Assembly: GCF_000374005.1 (NCBI RefSeq)
Contig: NZ_KB893168.1
Span: 100,441 to 164,440 of the forward strand
DNA length: 64,000 nt
Reading direction: 5' to 3'
Origin: Kiloniella laminariae DSM 19542
GTDB lineage: Bacteria > Pseudomonadota > Alphaproteobacteria > Kiloniellales > Kiloniellaceae
Under the pieces are notes generated by a model, which had not been told where the DNA came from, made no database searches, and saw only the letters and a program-made list of their open reading frames with translations. The position numbers and the translations under genes were made by a program. Shown here piece by piece: positions 17,159 through 26,807 of the stretch (its first letter is position 1; each line of letters starts with the position of its first letter).

Positions 17159-18040
17159 CTATTTCTCGCCTTTGAGAAACTTGATAATGCCGGAAAAATC
17201 TGTCGAAGCGCCACCTTCGTTATTAAACAGCTCATACAGCTCTTCAGCATGGGCCCCCAAAGGCGTTGACACGCCACTGGATTTGGCAGCTTCCTGAGAC
17301 AGTTTAAGATCTTTGAGCATCAGGGCTGCCGCAAAACCCGGCTTGTAATCATTGTTCGCCGGGCTGGTTGGCACAGGTCCCGGCACCGGACAATAGCTGT
17401 TGATTGACCAGCACTGGCCTGAAGATGTCGAAGCAACATCAAACAGCGCCTGATGGTCCAGTCCGAGCTTTTCCGCCAGATTAAAGGCTTCAGCCGAGGC
17501 TATCATGGAAATACCCAGGATCATGTTGTTGCAGATTTTGGCTGCCTGACCATTGCCATCACCGCCGCAGTGAACAATTTTACCGCCCATAACCGTGAGC
17601 AGCTCTTGAGCCTTGTCAAAAGCTTGTTTTGACCCGCCGGCCATAAAGGTCAGCGTGCCAGCTGTCGCACCTCCAACCCCGCCGGACACGGGAGCATCAA
17701 GTGACAGCATGGATGCCTGTGTTGCGGACTGGTGTGCGGCTCTGGCGCTGTCGACATCAATCGTAGAACAGTCGATAAAAAGTGTCCCGGCTTTGGCTTC
17801 CTTCAGGGCTGCACCATAAACCGCAAGCAGATGTTTGCCTGCTGGCAACATGGTGATAACAGCATCAGCAGCCTGTACAGCTTCTTCCATGGAGGAAGCA
17901 ATTTCCACACCCTGACTTTTGGAATGCGCCTTGGCCTCTTCAGACAGATCAAAACCCTTGACTGTGTACTGGGCTTTAACGAGGTTCGCAGCCATCGGGC
18001 CGCCCATGTTTCCCAAGCCGATAAATGCAATTGTTTTCAT
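17159..18040 (-). CDS. mmsB: 3-hydroxyisobutyrate dehydrogenase
   Basis: The 293-residue enzyme oxidises 3-hydroxyisobutyrate to methylmalonate semialdehyde with NAD. The N-terminal Rossmann motif GLGNMGGPMAANL, the substrate motif DAPVSGGVGGATAGTL and the catalytic lysine region (GQAAKICNNMILG) are visible. The start at 18040 is set by GAAGGA upstream; a frame extends six codons further to 18058 without a better site. It follows the 3-hydroxyisobutyryl-CoA hydrolase gene by 24 nt and shares the operon with mmsA, completing the lower valine pathway. Confidence 0.95.
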   Translation of the reverse strand: MKTIAFIGLGNMGGPMAANLVKAQYTVKGFDLSEEAKAHSKSQGVEIASSMEEAVQAADAVITMLPAGKHLLAVYGAALKEAKAGTLFIDCSTIDVDSARAAHQSATQASMLSLDAPVSGGVGGATAGTLTFMAGGSKQAFDKAQELLTVMGGKIVHCGGDGNGQAAKICNNMILGISMIASAEAFNLAEKLGLDHQALFDVASTSSGQCWSINSYCPVPGPVPTSPANNDYKPGFAAALMLKDLKLSQEAAKSSGVSTPLGAHAEELYELFNNEGGASTDFSGIIKFLKGEK

Positions 18041-18064
18041 ATTATTATTCCTTCTCAACCTGAT

Positions 18065-19138
18065 CTACCGGGCCAGTCTGGTACTTAAACCAAGTTCCTG
18101 GTCACCAAGACTGTCAAAACAAACATCAACCATTGCGTCCTGAACATCTTCAACCCTGGCAACAGACCATTTGGGGTCTCCGGTTTTATCGATAACCGCT
18201 GCGCGCACTCCTTCAGAAAAATCGGGAAGAGCAAACATCCGCAACGCAAGCCGGTATTCCATATCAAGAACTTCTTCTATGCCCCCAAGATTGCGAGCTT
18301 TACGGAGAGCTGCCAGTGTCGCTTTCAGGGAGTGAGGTGCCCGCCCCCGCAGGGTCTTGACCAGTTCGTCGCCCCAGTCAGTCCCAAGCTTTGCTGCTGC
18401 AGCAAGGATGTCTTCGATCCGGTCAAAGGAAAAGACATCATCAATCGCACCGCGCAAAGCAGCAAGGGGTGCCTGAGCGTTCGAACTGACAAACCCTCTG
18501 ATGAGCGTATCAACATCGCTCCGGCTATCCACACCATAATCAGCAGCGACCAAGGATTCTATCAGACGAGGCAGACGATCGCTTGAAACCTCGACATCGG
18601 CCAGTCCGGCATAGATCGCATCAACAGCCCCGATCCGCTGACCGCACAACCCAAGATAACTGCCGATTTCTCCCGGCGCATTGGCAAGAAGCCAGCTCCC
18701 GCCAACATCCGGAAAAAGCCCTATGGCTGTCTCGGGCATGGCGATCATGGAGCGCTCTGTCACGATACGGTTGCTACCATGGGCAGACACGCCAACGCCG
18801 CCGCCCATAACGATACCGTCCATCACAGCAATGTATGGTTTGGGATAGTTGGCAATCAGAGCATTCAGACGATATTCATCCGCCCAGAATTTCTGTGCCA
18901 GTCCATCGTTTTCCTGCGCTGATTTATAAAGTGCCCGGATATCACCACCAGCACAAAGACCGCGTTCGCCGGCCCCATCGACAATAACGATCCGTACGGT
19001 TTCATCCGTCAGCCAGCGTTCAAGGGCATCCAGCATCCCGTGGACCATCTCGAGGGTCAGGGCATTGAGCGCTTTGGGACGGTTCAGGGTAATGCGGCCC
19101 GCCGCACCTTCCTGACGGATAATCAGCTCGTCAGTCAT
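18065..19138 (-). CDS. 3-hydroxyisobutyryl-CoA hydrolase
   Basis: The 357-residue crotonase-fold protein hydrolyses 3-hydroxyisobutyryl-CoA to the free acid, a valine-specific step. It carries the HIBCH hallmark GGGVGVSAHG followed by MPETAIGLFPDVGGSWLL and the oxyanion segment GLCAGGDIRALY. It is longer than ordinary enoyl-CoA hydratases (about 260 residues), which supports the hydrolase assignment. The start overlaps the acyl-CoA dehydrogenase stop by 4 nt. Enoyl-CoA hydratase activity on methacrylyl-CoA is the alternative; no separate hydratase is present in this operon. Confidence 0.9.
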   Translation of the reverse strand: MTDELIIRQEGAAGRITLNRPKALNALTLEMVHGMLDALERWLTDETVRIVIVDGAGERGLCAGGDIRALYKSAQENDGLAQKFWADEYRLNALIANYPKPYIAVMDGIVMGGGVGVSAHGSNRIVTERSMIAMPETAIGLFPDVGGSWLLANAPGEIGSYLGLCGQRIGAVDAIYAGLADVEVSSDRLPRLIESLVAADYGVDSRSDVDTLIRGFVSSNAQAPLAALRGAIDDVFSFDRIEDILAAAAKLGTDWGDELVKTLRGRAPHSLKATLAALRKARNLGGIEEVLDMEYRLALRMFALPDFSEGVRAAVIDKTGDPKWSVARVEDVQDAMVDVCFDSLGDQELGLSTRLAR

Positions 19139-20295
19139 GCCTGTCCTCCCTTCAGCAGATCACGGGAAATGATCAGGCGCATGATCTCGTTGGTTCCTTC
19201 AAGGATCTGATGAACCCTGAGGTCACGCACAATTTTCTCAACCCCATAGTCGGCAAGATATCCATAACCACCGTGGATCTGAAGCGCTTCGTTCGCGACA
19301 GAAAATCCGGTGTCCGTGGCAAAACGTTTGGCCATGGCGCACCAGCGGGTCGCATCATGGGCCTTTGCATCAAGCTTGCAGGCCGCCTTGTACAGCAGAG
19401 TTCTGGCAGCTTCCAGTTCGGTAAGCATATCGGCCACCTTGAACTGCAGCGCCTGGAACTGGGCCAGATTTTTACCAAAGGCCTTGCGTTCGCCCATATA
19501 GGTTACCGCCTTGTCGAGCGCAGCCTGCGCTCCCCCAAGCGAACAGGCCCCGATATTAAGACGGCCGCCATCAAGCCCCATCATGGCAATCTTGAAGCCC
19601 TGCCCCTCGTCACCAATCATGTTTTCGGCCGGGATACGTACGTCTTCAAGAATAACTGTTCTGGTCGGCTGGGCTTTCCAGCCCATCTTTTTCTCGTTGG
19701 CACCAAATGATACGCCCGGTGCATCCTTTGGCACCAGAAAACAGGAAACCCCTGCAGCGCCATCGCCCCCTGTACGGGCCATCACCAGATAAAGATCAGA
19801 AGTTCCCGCCCCGGAGATAAACTGCTTTGTGCCATTGAGCACAAAATCAGTTCCGTCTTTTACGGCTTTGGTTTTAAGGGCTGCAGCATCAGACCCGGCA
19901 GATGGTTCCGTCAGACAATAACTGGCAATCAAATCCATGGACATCATGGAGGGGAGCCATTTCTGACGCTGTGCTTCGGTCCCGAAACGATCGATCATCC
20001 AGGAAGCCATGTTGTGAATGGAAATAAAGGCCGATACCGCCGGGCAACCGCTGGCCAGAGCCTCGAAAATCAAGGCAGCATCCAGCCGGCCAAGGCCAGT
20101 TCCACCAACATCATCCCTGACGTAGATCCCCCCCATACCCAGTGCGGCTGCTTCACGCATGACATCAACCGGGAAATGTTCTTTTTCATCCCATTCCAGG
20201 GCGAAGGGGGCAATTTTGTCCCGAGAGAAATCACGCGCCATCTCCTGAATGGCACGCTGGTCTTCATTGAGGTCAAATAGGTCAAACTGGCTCAT
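19135..20295 (-). CDS. Isobutyryl-CoA dehydrogenase (acyl-CoA dehydrogenase family)
   Basis: The 386-residue flavoprotein would oxidise isobutyryl-CoA to methacrylyl-CoA and pass electrons to ETF. Family signatures include SYCLTEPSAGSDAAALKTKA and QIHGGYGYLADYGVEKIVRD. The catalytic glutamate is expected in the C-terminal LEGTNEIMRL, the usual position for short-chain enzymes. It lies 78 nt after mmsA and overlaps the hydrolase gene. Substrate is inferred from the operon; 2-methylbutyryl-CoA is also possible. Confidence 0.9.
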   Translation of the reverse strand: MSQFDLFDLNEDQRAIQEMARDFSRDKIAPFALEWDEKEHFPVDVMREAAALGMGGIYVRDDVGGTGLGRLDAALIFEALASGCPAVSAFISIHNMASWMIDRFGTEAQRQKWLPSMMSMDLIASYCLTEPSAGSDAAALKTKAVKDGTDFVLNGTKQFISGAGTSDLYLVMARTGGDGAAGVSCFLVPKDAPGVSFGANEKKMGWKAQPTRTVILEDVRIPAENMIGDEGQGFKIAMMGLDGGRLNIGACSLGGAQAALDKAVTYMGERKAFGKNLAQFQALQFKVADMLTELEAARTLLYKAACKLDAKAHDATRWCAMAKRFATDTGFSVANEALQIHGGYGYLADYGVEKIVRDLRVHQILEGTNEIMRLIISRDLLKGGQA

Positions 20296-20373
20296 CGGTT
20301 TTTTCCTGCCCGGTCGTATTTATTTTATAAACTGGAACACGGAGCGACCCGAAGATCGCCCCGCAAACCTGCA

Positions 20374-21873
20374 TCAGTCCATCGTCGGGATGGAGAACTC
20401 GGCTCCTTCCTTGACCCCGGAAGGCCAGCGGGAAGTAACCGTTTTGGTTTTGGTGTAGAAACGGATGGCATCCGGACCATGCTGGTTCAAATCACCAAAG
20501 CCGGAGCGTTTCCAGCCTCCGAATGTGTAATAAGCCAAAGGAACAGGGATCGGTACGTTTACTCCAACCATGCCCACGTTTACCCGGGTCATGAAATCAC
20601 GCGCAGTATCACCGTCACGGGTATAGATCGCTACGCCGTTCCCATATTCGTGTTCGCTTGGCAGGCGCAGAGCTTCGTCGTAGTCCTTGGCACGAACAAC
20701 GGAGAGCACTGGTCCAAAGATTTCTTCCTTGTAAATGCGCATGTCCGGCGTGACGTTATCAAACAGGCAGCCGCCCATATAGAAGCCTTTTTCATACCCC
20801 TGCATGACAAAGTCGCGACCATCGACAACCAACTTGGCACCTTCTTCAATACCGATATTCACATAGCCTTTAACGCGCTCGACGGCTTCTGCCGTAACCA
20901 GCGGGCCAAAGTCGGCATCCGGATCTGTTGACAAACCGATTTTGAGGCTTTCGACACGTGGCGTAAGCTTGGCAATCAGGCGATCCGCCGTTTCTTCACC
21001 GACAGGCACAGCAACAGAGATCGCCATGCAGCGCTCCCCGGCAGAGCCATACCCTGCACCAATAAGCGCATCAGCAACTTGATCCATGTCAGCATCCGGC
21101 ATGATGATCATGTGGTTCTTCGCCCCGCCAAAACACTGCGCACGTTTGCCGTTCGCGGTTGCACGGGTGTAGACGTATTCAGCAATCGGGGTCGAGCCGA
21201 CAAAACCGACAGCCCGGATATCCTCGTCATCAAGGATGGCATCGACTGATTCTTTGTCACCATTGACCACATTGAGAATACCAGCTGGCAATCCAGCCTC
21301 AAGCATCAGTTCCCCCAGACGCAGTGGCAAAGAAGGATCGCGTTCGGATGGCTTGAGAATAAAAGCATTGCCGCAAACAATTGCCGGAGCAAATTTCCAC
21401 ATCGGGATCATCGCAGGAAAGTTAAACGGCGTAATGCCAGCAACAACACCCAGCGGCTGGCGCATGGAGAACATATCAATGCCCGGTCCGGCTCCTTCGC
21501 TGAATTCGCCCTTCTGCAGATGCGGAATGCCACAGGCAAACTCTACAACTTCCAGGCCACGCTGGATATCACCTCTGGCATCCGGGATGGTCTTGCCGTG
21601 TTCACGCGACAGCATCTCGGCCAGTTCGCCATAGTTCTCTTCAATCAACTGCAGGAATTTCAGCATCACACGGGCACGCTTTTGCGGGTTGGTCGCGGCC
21701 CAGGCTGGTTGTGCCGCCTTGGCATTCTCGACAGCAGCTCGCAACTCTGCGGCTGATGCCAGCGGAACTCTTGCAGCAACTTCGCCCGTCATTGGCCAGT
21801 AGACATCACTAAAACGACCAGAAGTGCCTTTTACTTTTTTGCCACCGATAAGGTGATAGAGTTCAGCGGTCAT
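20374..21873 (-). CDS. mmsA: Methylmalonate-semialdehyde dehydrogenase (CoA-acylating)
   Basis: The 499-residue aldehyde dehydrogenase converts methylmalonate semialdehyde to propionyl-CoA and CO2 with NAD and CoA. The catalytic cysteine lies in GSAGERCMAISVAVPV, a motif characteristic of MmsA. The cofactor-binding segment AGITPFNFPAMIPMW is also present. Length is typical. It is the first gene of the five-gene valine operon, divergent from a LysR regulator. A usable ribosome-binding site (AAAGGAGATGCGGAT) precedes the ATG. Confidence 0.95.
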   Translation of the reverse strand: MTAELYHLIGGKKVKGTSGRFSDVYWPMTGEVAARVPLASAAELRAAVENAKAAQPAWAATNPQKRARVMLKFLQLIEENYGELAEMLSREHGKTIPDARGDIQRGLEVVEFACGIPHLQKGEFSEGAGPGIDMFSMRQPLGVVAGITPFNFPAMIPMWKFAPAIVCGNAFILKPSERDPSLPLRLGELMLEAGLPAGILNVVNGDKESVDAILDDEDIRAVGFVGSTPIAEYVYTRATANGKRAQCFGGAKNHMIIMPDADMDQVADALIGAGYGSAGERCMAISVAVPVGEETADRLIAKLTPRVESLKIGLSTDPDADFGPLVTAEAVERVKGYVNIGIEEGAKLVVDGRDFVMQGYEKGFYMGGCLFDNVTPDMRIYKEEIFGPVLSVVRAKDYDEALRLPSEHEYGNGVAIYTRDGDTARDFMTRVNVGMVGVNVPIPVPLAYYTFGGWKRSGFGDLNQHGPDAIRFYTKTKTVTSRWPSGVKEGAEFSIPTMD

Positions 21874-22112
21874 ATCCGCATCTCCTTTATACGTAAGAAG
21901 TCAGAACCAGAGCAGAGTTCCAAAACCCTGCCCTGCTATACCGACAATTGAAATCAGGTGTTCTTGCAACATTTGCTCCCCGACAGATCATATTTCGCCC
22001 GGAAGACTCGTTGTTCTGGATACATCCACAAAGAACTAAGCTCAGAGACTTGCATTGTTTTTTTCGCACAGCTATAGGTAATACCAACAAACCAGTGTGC
22101 GAAAATGCAATT
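21874..22112. promoter_or_regulatory. Divergent promoter region, mmsA / LysR regulator
   Basis: 239 bp separate divergent mmsA and the LysR gene; both promoters and the regulator site should be here. Close to mmsA, the minus strand reads TGACTTCTTACGTATAAAGG (21882-21901 region). It shares TGACTT and TTACGTA with the LiuR-like elements at 26.8 and 46.4 kb, though spacing differs. A frame open through this region toward the LysR gene has no start with a good ribosome-binding site. Confidence 0.45.
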
Positions 22113-23018
22113 ATGAACCCGACCTTTGACTGGAATGATCTTCGCCCTTTTCTCGCTGTTGCTAGAACGGGCAAGCTCACCATCGCCGCCAAACGGCTGA
22201 AAGTGGATCACACCACTGTCAGCCGCCGGATACAGGCGCTTGAAAACGCCCTGAACGCCACTCTGTTTGAACGTGGCCCGCAAGGTTATGCCCTGACGGA
22301 AATCGGTCAACGTCTTCTCGGCGCAGCTGAATCCATGGAAACCGTTGCCATGGGCGTTCAGAACGAATTGGCCGGAGCTGACCTTACCTTGACCGGAGCC
22401 GTAAGGATTGGTGCGCCAGACGGTTTTGGCAGCTACTTCCTGGCCCCAAGAATTTGTGATCTTTGCCGGGCCCATCCGGGTCTGGAAATTGATCTGGTCG
22501 CCATGCCCCGCATGTTCAGCCTTTCAAAACGCGAAGCAGACATTGCCATTGGCCTGAGCCGTCCGACTGAAGGACGTTTGCGCTCTCGAAAACTGACGGA
22601 TTACCGCCTCGGGCTTTACGCTTCACCAGAATACCTCAAACGACGCGGCCCCATCACCAGCAAAGACCAGCTCCAGAGCCACAGGCTGGTTGGCTATATC
22701 GAAGATCTGATTTTTTCACCCGAACTGGATTATGTGCCGCAGGTCGGCAAGGAGCTGCGGCCCCAGTTGCGCAGCACCAATCTGATCGCCCAGATGCATG
22801 CCACCGCAACGGGTGCAGGGATCTGTATCCTGCCGTGTTTTATGGCCGATAATCACGAAAACCTGGTGCCGATCCTCCGGGAAGAGGTCAAGATCATGCG
22901 CACCTTCTGGCTGATCTATCACGCAGACTTGCAGGGCTTTGCCCGTATCCGCGCAACTGTCGATTTTATCGTGGAAAAAGTCACTGCCGCACGTAAAGTC
23001 TTTATGCCTGAATCCTAA
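22113..23018 (+). CDS. LysR-family transcriptional regulator
   Basis: The 301-residue product has an N-terminal winged helix (about 5-65; KLTIAAKRLKVDHTTVSRR) and a LysR substrate-binding domain. The ATG at 22113 is the start because the helix-turn-helix begins just after it; an in-frame extension to 21948 would add 55 residues of unlikely leader. It is divergent from mmsA, so control of valine breakdown is the simplest inference. DHTTVSRRIQALE is typical of a LysR subgroup often divergent to a dehydrogenase gene. Confidence 0.9.
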   Translation: MNPTFDWNDLRPFLAVARTGKLTIAAKRLKVDHTTVSRRIQALENALNATLFERGPQGYALTEIGQRLLGAAESMETVAMGVQNELAGADLTLTGAVRIGAPDGFGSYFLAPRICDLCRAHPGLEIDLVAMPRMFSLSKREADIAIGLSRPTEGRLRSRKLTDYRLGLYASPEYLKRRGPITSKDQLQSHRLVGYIEDLIFSPELDYVPQVGKELRPQLRSTNLIAQMHATATGAGICILPCFMADNHENLVPILREEVKIMRTFWLIYHADLQGFARIRATVDFIVEKVTAARKVFMPES

Positions 23019-23021
23019 AAA

Positions 23022-23055
23022 CAGAAAACCCCAGTCATCAGACCGGGGTTTTCTG
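23022..23055. terminator. Bidirectional terminator, LysR gene / phytase-like gene
   Basis: An 11-bp stem (CAGAAAACCCC / GGGGTTTTCTG), extended inward by GTC/GAC after a mismatch, sits between convergent genes. On the minus strand it is followed by TTTTT (23021-23017), making it a good terminator for the phytase-like gene. Confidence 0.85.
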
Positions 23056-23104
23056 CCATAGCACTTCTAATAACATTCAGTTTAAACAGATACGTATAAG
23101 ACGA

Positions 23105-25333
23105 TCACTTCTGAGCCAAAACCTTATCAAGCGGGCCGAGATTCATGAAGAGCGTTTCTCCATTTGAATCATCCACACCGTCATTGTCTGTAACTGCATA
23201 AACAGTTCCATCAGCCGCAACAGTCAGGCCTTCGAGCTTGTCAGGTGTCCAGCCGTTCGCCCCCTTAAGATCAACAAGTAAATCCCGGATCAATTTTTTT
23301 TCCAGAACCGGGACTTCTTTTGTGCCAACAGGTACCGGCGCTGTATGGCGAACAGAGACACGATAAAGGCGTTTGATTGTGGCGTCTTCACCTCCTTTGT
23401 TGTCCCGTTCAACGATAGCAAGTTCGCCATTGCCAAGACTTGTGATCTCGCTCAGACCAACCCAACCACCCGCAGGACTTTCTGGTTTGTCCAGGCGATA
23501 AGACAGAACGCCCCAGATTTCTCTCTTGATGTCATAAGTCAGGATTTTACTGTAACCCTTTGGATCATCTTTCCATTCCCTTTGAATGGCAATGTAAAGT
23601 TGATCACCATCAAGTGCTACCCCTTCAAGCCCGTGTTTGAGCATCTGGGCTTCTACAGCAGTTGGCAAAGCAATCTCCTTTACCACTTGCCCCGTTGGCA
23701 GGACATGTAGCAACAAGCTTTTACGTTTTTCCGGCTTTGCTTCTGATACAACCCAGAATGATCCATCCGGTGCTGCAGCAATGCCTTCAAGATCAAGATT
23801 TTCCATTGGCTTACCGTCTTTGATCAAACGGCGAGCTGCAACAATACGGGCCGGGCTGGCAGAAACATCAAGAGTATAGATATCAGCAGTGGAATAGAAG
23901 CTGTCGTTTACTGCGTAAAGAATGCTCGGGTCCGTTGGATTGGCTGTCAGTCCCGATAGTGCACCCCAGCCAATCGGCTTTCCATTTGCCCCCTCGACAG
24001 AAACAATCTGCGGCACAGCAGCCCCCTTTTGTCCCTGTTTGTAAATTGTCAGGGTTGATCTGTAACCGACTTCAGCACTGTCTTTCTCATTAGCGATCAC
24101 CAGCAGGCCTCGCGCAGGAATAGCAACAATGCCTTCCGGCCCAACGCCGCCACTTGGTAAACCCTGTACAAGATCCAGTCGATTGTTGGGTTTGCCAGAA
24201 GTCTCAACATCCTGGAACACACCAATCAGGTTTGCCCGCTCCAGACCGACAAAGATCAGACGGTCCTTACCAAAGGTACCAACTGTTACCCCCTCTGGTT
24301 CAGTTCCTTTTTTATGGGATCTTTTCTCGGGGTAGTGCCCCATGGAAACGGCGAGCTCTTCTGTCAGGGATCCGCTATCATAAAGCACATCACCTGCGGT
24401 TGAGAACACGGTAAACCCACGTGATCCCCCTTCGTAATCTCCCTCGTTGGCGGTAACGAAACGGGTATCATCAATCCAGGAAACCGCATCCGGCTCCCGA
24501 CGCAGATCCTTCAGATCATCCGTAAGGGAAATAGATTTATCCTTGGTCGCATCGACCCCGGAAACAGTTGAGGTTCCAGCAGAAAAATGGCGAATAATCT
24601 TGTTATTTTCCAGATCGACCAGAACGATATGATTGTTTTCCTGAAGTGTGACCACGGCCTGGTTCAAGCTGTTGATTGAAACAAATTCTGGCTCAGGGTC
24701 AGAAGGAGCAATTTCTGCCAATCCGGTCATATCGGTTTTGGTTACTGTTTTGCAGTTGGAGAGCTGTCCTTCACTACCCAGCACAAATGTAGCCAAGTGT
24801 CCTGCAGGTCCCTGAGGCAATTGCCCATCGTTCAGTTCTTCATCGCGCTCATTCTCAACCGCAACAGCCAGATACTTTCCATCAGGGCTCAGCGCAACGG
24901 AATCAGGTTGTCCGGCCACATCACACTTGGCAATAACCTTGTCTTTAGCGAGATCAACAACAGCGAGATATCCTGAGGGTTCCATATAGTTTTTGGAAGT
25001 ATTAACCCCGACATAAGCCAGACCGCCTTTGACAGTAACCGAGGTTGGTTCACCACCAACCATCACCACGCCAGCCGCTTGGGGATTGGATGGATCGAAA
25101 ATATCGACCTTGCCAATAACCTCAAGAGACGAGTCCGTGTAGACCAGCATCGTACCGTTCATTGCTGAGGTCACGATCTCTGCCCCGGTGACCGTCGCCA
25201 TTTCCTTGCCCTTGGGCAGGTTTTTATAAACAGGCAGGGAAGACAGACGGCTAAAGCCCTCAACCGCCATGGCGGGTCCGGCCAAGCCCAGGGCGATAAC
25301 CGCTAGGCTGGCTGATTTGGCAAGGTGTTTCAT
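23105..25333 (-). CDS. Secreted beta-propeller / esterase-like phytase protein
   Basis: The 742-residue product starts with a Sec signal peptide (hydrophobic core AVIALGLAGPAMA, cleavage near residue 23). The N-terminal half (about 40-400) resembles YncE-like surface propellers (KGGLAYVGVNTSKNYMEP; SVALSPDGKYLAVAVEN). The C-terminal half (about 430-735) resembles the esterase-like domain of phytase (NLDLEGIAAAPDGSFWVVSE; KLEGLTVAADGTVYAVTDND). It is likely periplasmic or extracellular and may hydrolyse phosphate esters; no activity is demonstrated for most relatives. The ATG at 25333 follows CCGGAG; an upstream TTG at 25351 is less likely. It is a single-gene unit, perhaps phosphate-responsive. 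Confidence 0.8.
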   Translation of the reverse strand: MKHLAKSASLAVIALGLAGPAMAVEGFSRLSSLPVYKNLPKGKEMATVTGAEIVTSAMNGTMLVYTDSSLEVIGKVDIFDPSNPQAAGVVMVGGEPTSVTVKGGLAYVGVNTSKNYMEPSGYLAVVDLAKDKVIAKCDVAGQPDSVALSPDGKYLAVAVENERDEELNDGQLPQGPAGHLATFVLGSEGQLSNCKTVTKTDMTGLAEIAPSDPEPEFVSINSLNQAVVTLQENNHIVLVDLENNKIIRHFSAGTSTVSGVDATKDKSISLTDDLKDLRREPDAVSWIDDTRFVTANEGDYEGGSRGFTVFSTAGDVLYDSGSLTEELAVSMGHYPEKRSHKKGTEPEGVTVGTFGKDRLIFVGLERANLIGVFQDVETSGKPNNRLDLVQGLPSGGVGPEGIVAIPARGLLVIANEKDSAEVGYRSTLTIYKQGQKGAAVPQIVSVEGANGKPIGWGALSGLTANPTDPSILYAVNDSFYSTADIYTLDVSASPARIVAARRLIKDGKPMENLDLEGIAAAPDGSFWVVSEAKPEKRKSLLLHVLPTGQVVKEIALPTAVEAQMLKHGLEGVALDGDQLYIAIQREWKDDPKGYSKILTYDIKREIWGVLSYRLDKPESPAGGWVGLSEITSLGNGELAIVERDNKGGEDATIKRLYRVSVRHTAPVPVGTKEVPVLEKKLIRDLLVDLKGANGWTPDKLEGLTVAADGTVYAVTDNDGVDDSNGETLFMNLGPLDKVLAQK

Positions 25334-25542
25334 TAATAAAGCTCCGGACAATATTTCAATAATTATCCTTTTGCTATGAAGCTTCTTGGTGTCATGCGAA
25401 TTTCAGTTTCATGTCATTTTTGCGAAGCTACTATTCTATTTCATCTGAAAACTATCTTTTGTCGCATATTTTCAATACAGATCGCCATCGCCCGGGCAGA
25501 GTCAATTCCATCACAAAAACACACCTATTCCAGAGGCCATCA

Positions 25543-25923
25543 ATGCAGTTAAAATATACCATTCTCTATGTCGACAATGTTTCTGAAACTCTCGATTTTT
25601 ACGCAAGGGCTTTTGGTTTCTCCCAAAAAATGCTCCATGAAAGCGGTGATTATGGTGAATTGGATACAGGCTCGACCACTCTGTCATTTTCATCCTATGC
25701 ATTAATGCAACAGCTGGGGAAATCACCGGAAAAACCCGATACCGCGCGCCCTCAATTTGAGATTGCGTTTGAAACTGATAATGTTTCCGCTGCACTAAAG
25801 GCCGCGCTTAAGGCTGGGGCAACCTTGATACAGAAGGAAGAAGAAATGCCCTGGGGTCAGACAACCGCCTATGTGGGTGATCCCAATGGTTTCCTGATCG
25901 AGATTTGCAGTCCGGTCACTTAA
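25543..25923 (+). CDS. VOC-family (glyoxalase/bleomycin-resistance fold) protein
   Basis: The 126-residue protein has the two-module VOC pattern: ILYVDNVSETLDFYARAFGF at the N-terminus and a second module ending AYVGDPNGFLIEICSP. A glutamate near the C-terminus (LIEI) sits at a usual metal-ligand position. The start at 25543 follows CAGAGG and matches the family N-terminus; the frame remains open upstream to 25411 without a good site. Its substrate is unknown. It converges on an AraC-type regulator gene 33 nt away. Confidence 0.85.
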   Translation: MQLKYTILYVDNVSETLDFYARAFGFSQKMLHESGDYGELDTGSTTLSFSSYALMQQLGKSPEKPDTARPQFEIAFETDNVSAALKAALKAGATLIQKEEEMPWGQTTAYVGDPNGFLIEICSPVT

Positions 25924-25956
25924 ACAGCCCCCTGAACGGCGCCCCGACTTTTGAGC

Positions 25957-26712
25957 CTAGCCGAAAGCCGGAACAAGTAACTGCTCAAACTCTGCCCCGC
26001 CAAGACGCATCCTTGCGGGGCTCACCCGAAACCAACGTTGAAATTCCCTGGTCATATGCGCTTGATCCGAATAACCGGATACATCCGCTAATTCAGCAAG
26101 GGAAGGCACAAGTTGGATATTTCGGGCAGTTCTTCTTACCCGTGCCAACTGTAGCCAGAAAGAAGGAGGTTTCCCCGTTTGTTCGCGTAATAACCTTTGC
26201 AGGCTTCGCTGGCTCATTCCCAAGCGTCTCGAAGCCTGCTCTACTGTATCAATATCGGAAGACAGACAGATAAGGGCTTCTTCAGTTGCCCTCTCCAGAA
26301 CAGAGAAATCATTCAACAAACAACGGATATCACCCTCTTCAAGATGTTTTCCGTCGATATTTGCCAGTATCTCACTTTCCTGAATTTTCACAGCAGGATG
26401 AAGCCGATACCCCTTCATGAGAACACCGGAGGTCACAGCCACTTCTCGCGTGTGATCTTGAAGAGGAGAAAAAAACCACTCCGGTTTTTCATTTACAGAG
26501 TATTTAAGAACCAGATCCCGGCAACCATCCGGGATAATTGGTATGATCCCATCGCTCTCTGCACAGGATTGCCAGCAATCAAGAATGATATCAGTCAAAA
26601 CGGGGTCCTTCCTTGATCGGCTAGATACTATCAGCGCAAGCTCACCATTCCAAGCACACACTTGAGGAGATCGATTAAGATCGATTCCTTGTAAAAAACT
26701 GTCACAAAACAA
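25957..26712 (-). CDS. AraC-family transcriptional regulator
   Basis: The 251-residue product has a C-terminal AraC DNA-binding domain (about 155-245) with VEQASRRLGMSQRSLQRLLR and ADVSGYSDQAHMTREFQRWF. The N-terminal domain contains IIPDGCRDLVL, typical of AraC regulators annotated with a DUF6597-like sensor. The most plausible start is TTG at 26712, because no ATG occurs before residue about 99. Its effector and target are unknown. It is divergent from the liu MerR gene, separated by only 95 bp, so their promoters are close together. Confidence 0.85.
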   Translation of the reverse strand: MFCDSFLQGIDLNRSPQVCAWNGELALIVSSRSRKDPVLTDIILDCWQSCAESDGIIPIIPDGCRDLVLKYSVNEKPEWFFSPLQDHTREVAVTSGVLMKGYRLHPAVKIQESEILANIDGKHLEEGDIRCLLNDFSVLERATEEALICLSSDIDTVEQASRRLGMSQRSLQRLLREQTGKPPSFWLQLARVRRTARNIQLVPSLAELADVSGYSDQAHMTREFQRWFRVSPARMRLGGAEFEQLLVPAFG

Positions 26713-26772
26713 AGAAACACATTCATTAAATGCGACATATAATATTGATATTATTAGTATTATAAAATATTC

Positions 26773-26797
26773 TTGACCTTTACGTAAGATGCGTAAA
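26773..26797 (+). promoter_or_regulatory. LiuR-type operator upstream of the liu regulator
   Basis: TTGACC (26773-26778) is followed by an inverted repeat TTTACG-N7-CGTAAA (26779-26797), 10 bp before the MerR start. This resembles operators described for LiuR. Nineteen bases (TTGACCTTTACGTAAGATG) recur with one mismatch before the second LiuR-like gene at 46.4 kb. The site is likely autoregulatory and may drive the liu operon. The MerR gene start has no Shine-Dalgarno sequence, so the transcript may be nearly leaderless. Confidence 0.65.
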
Positions 26798-26807
26798 AAC
26801 TTTAAAT

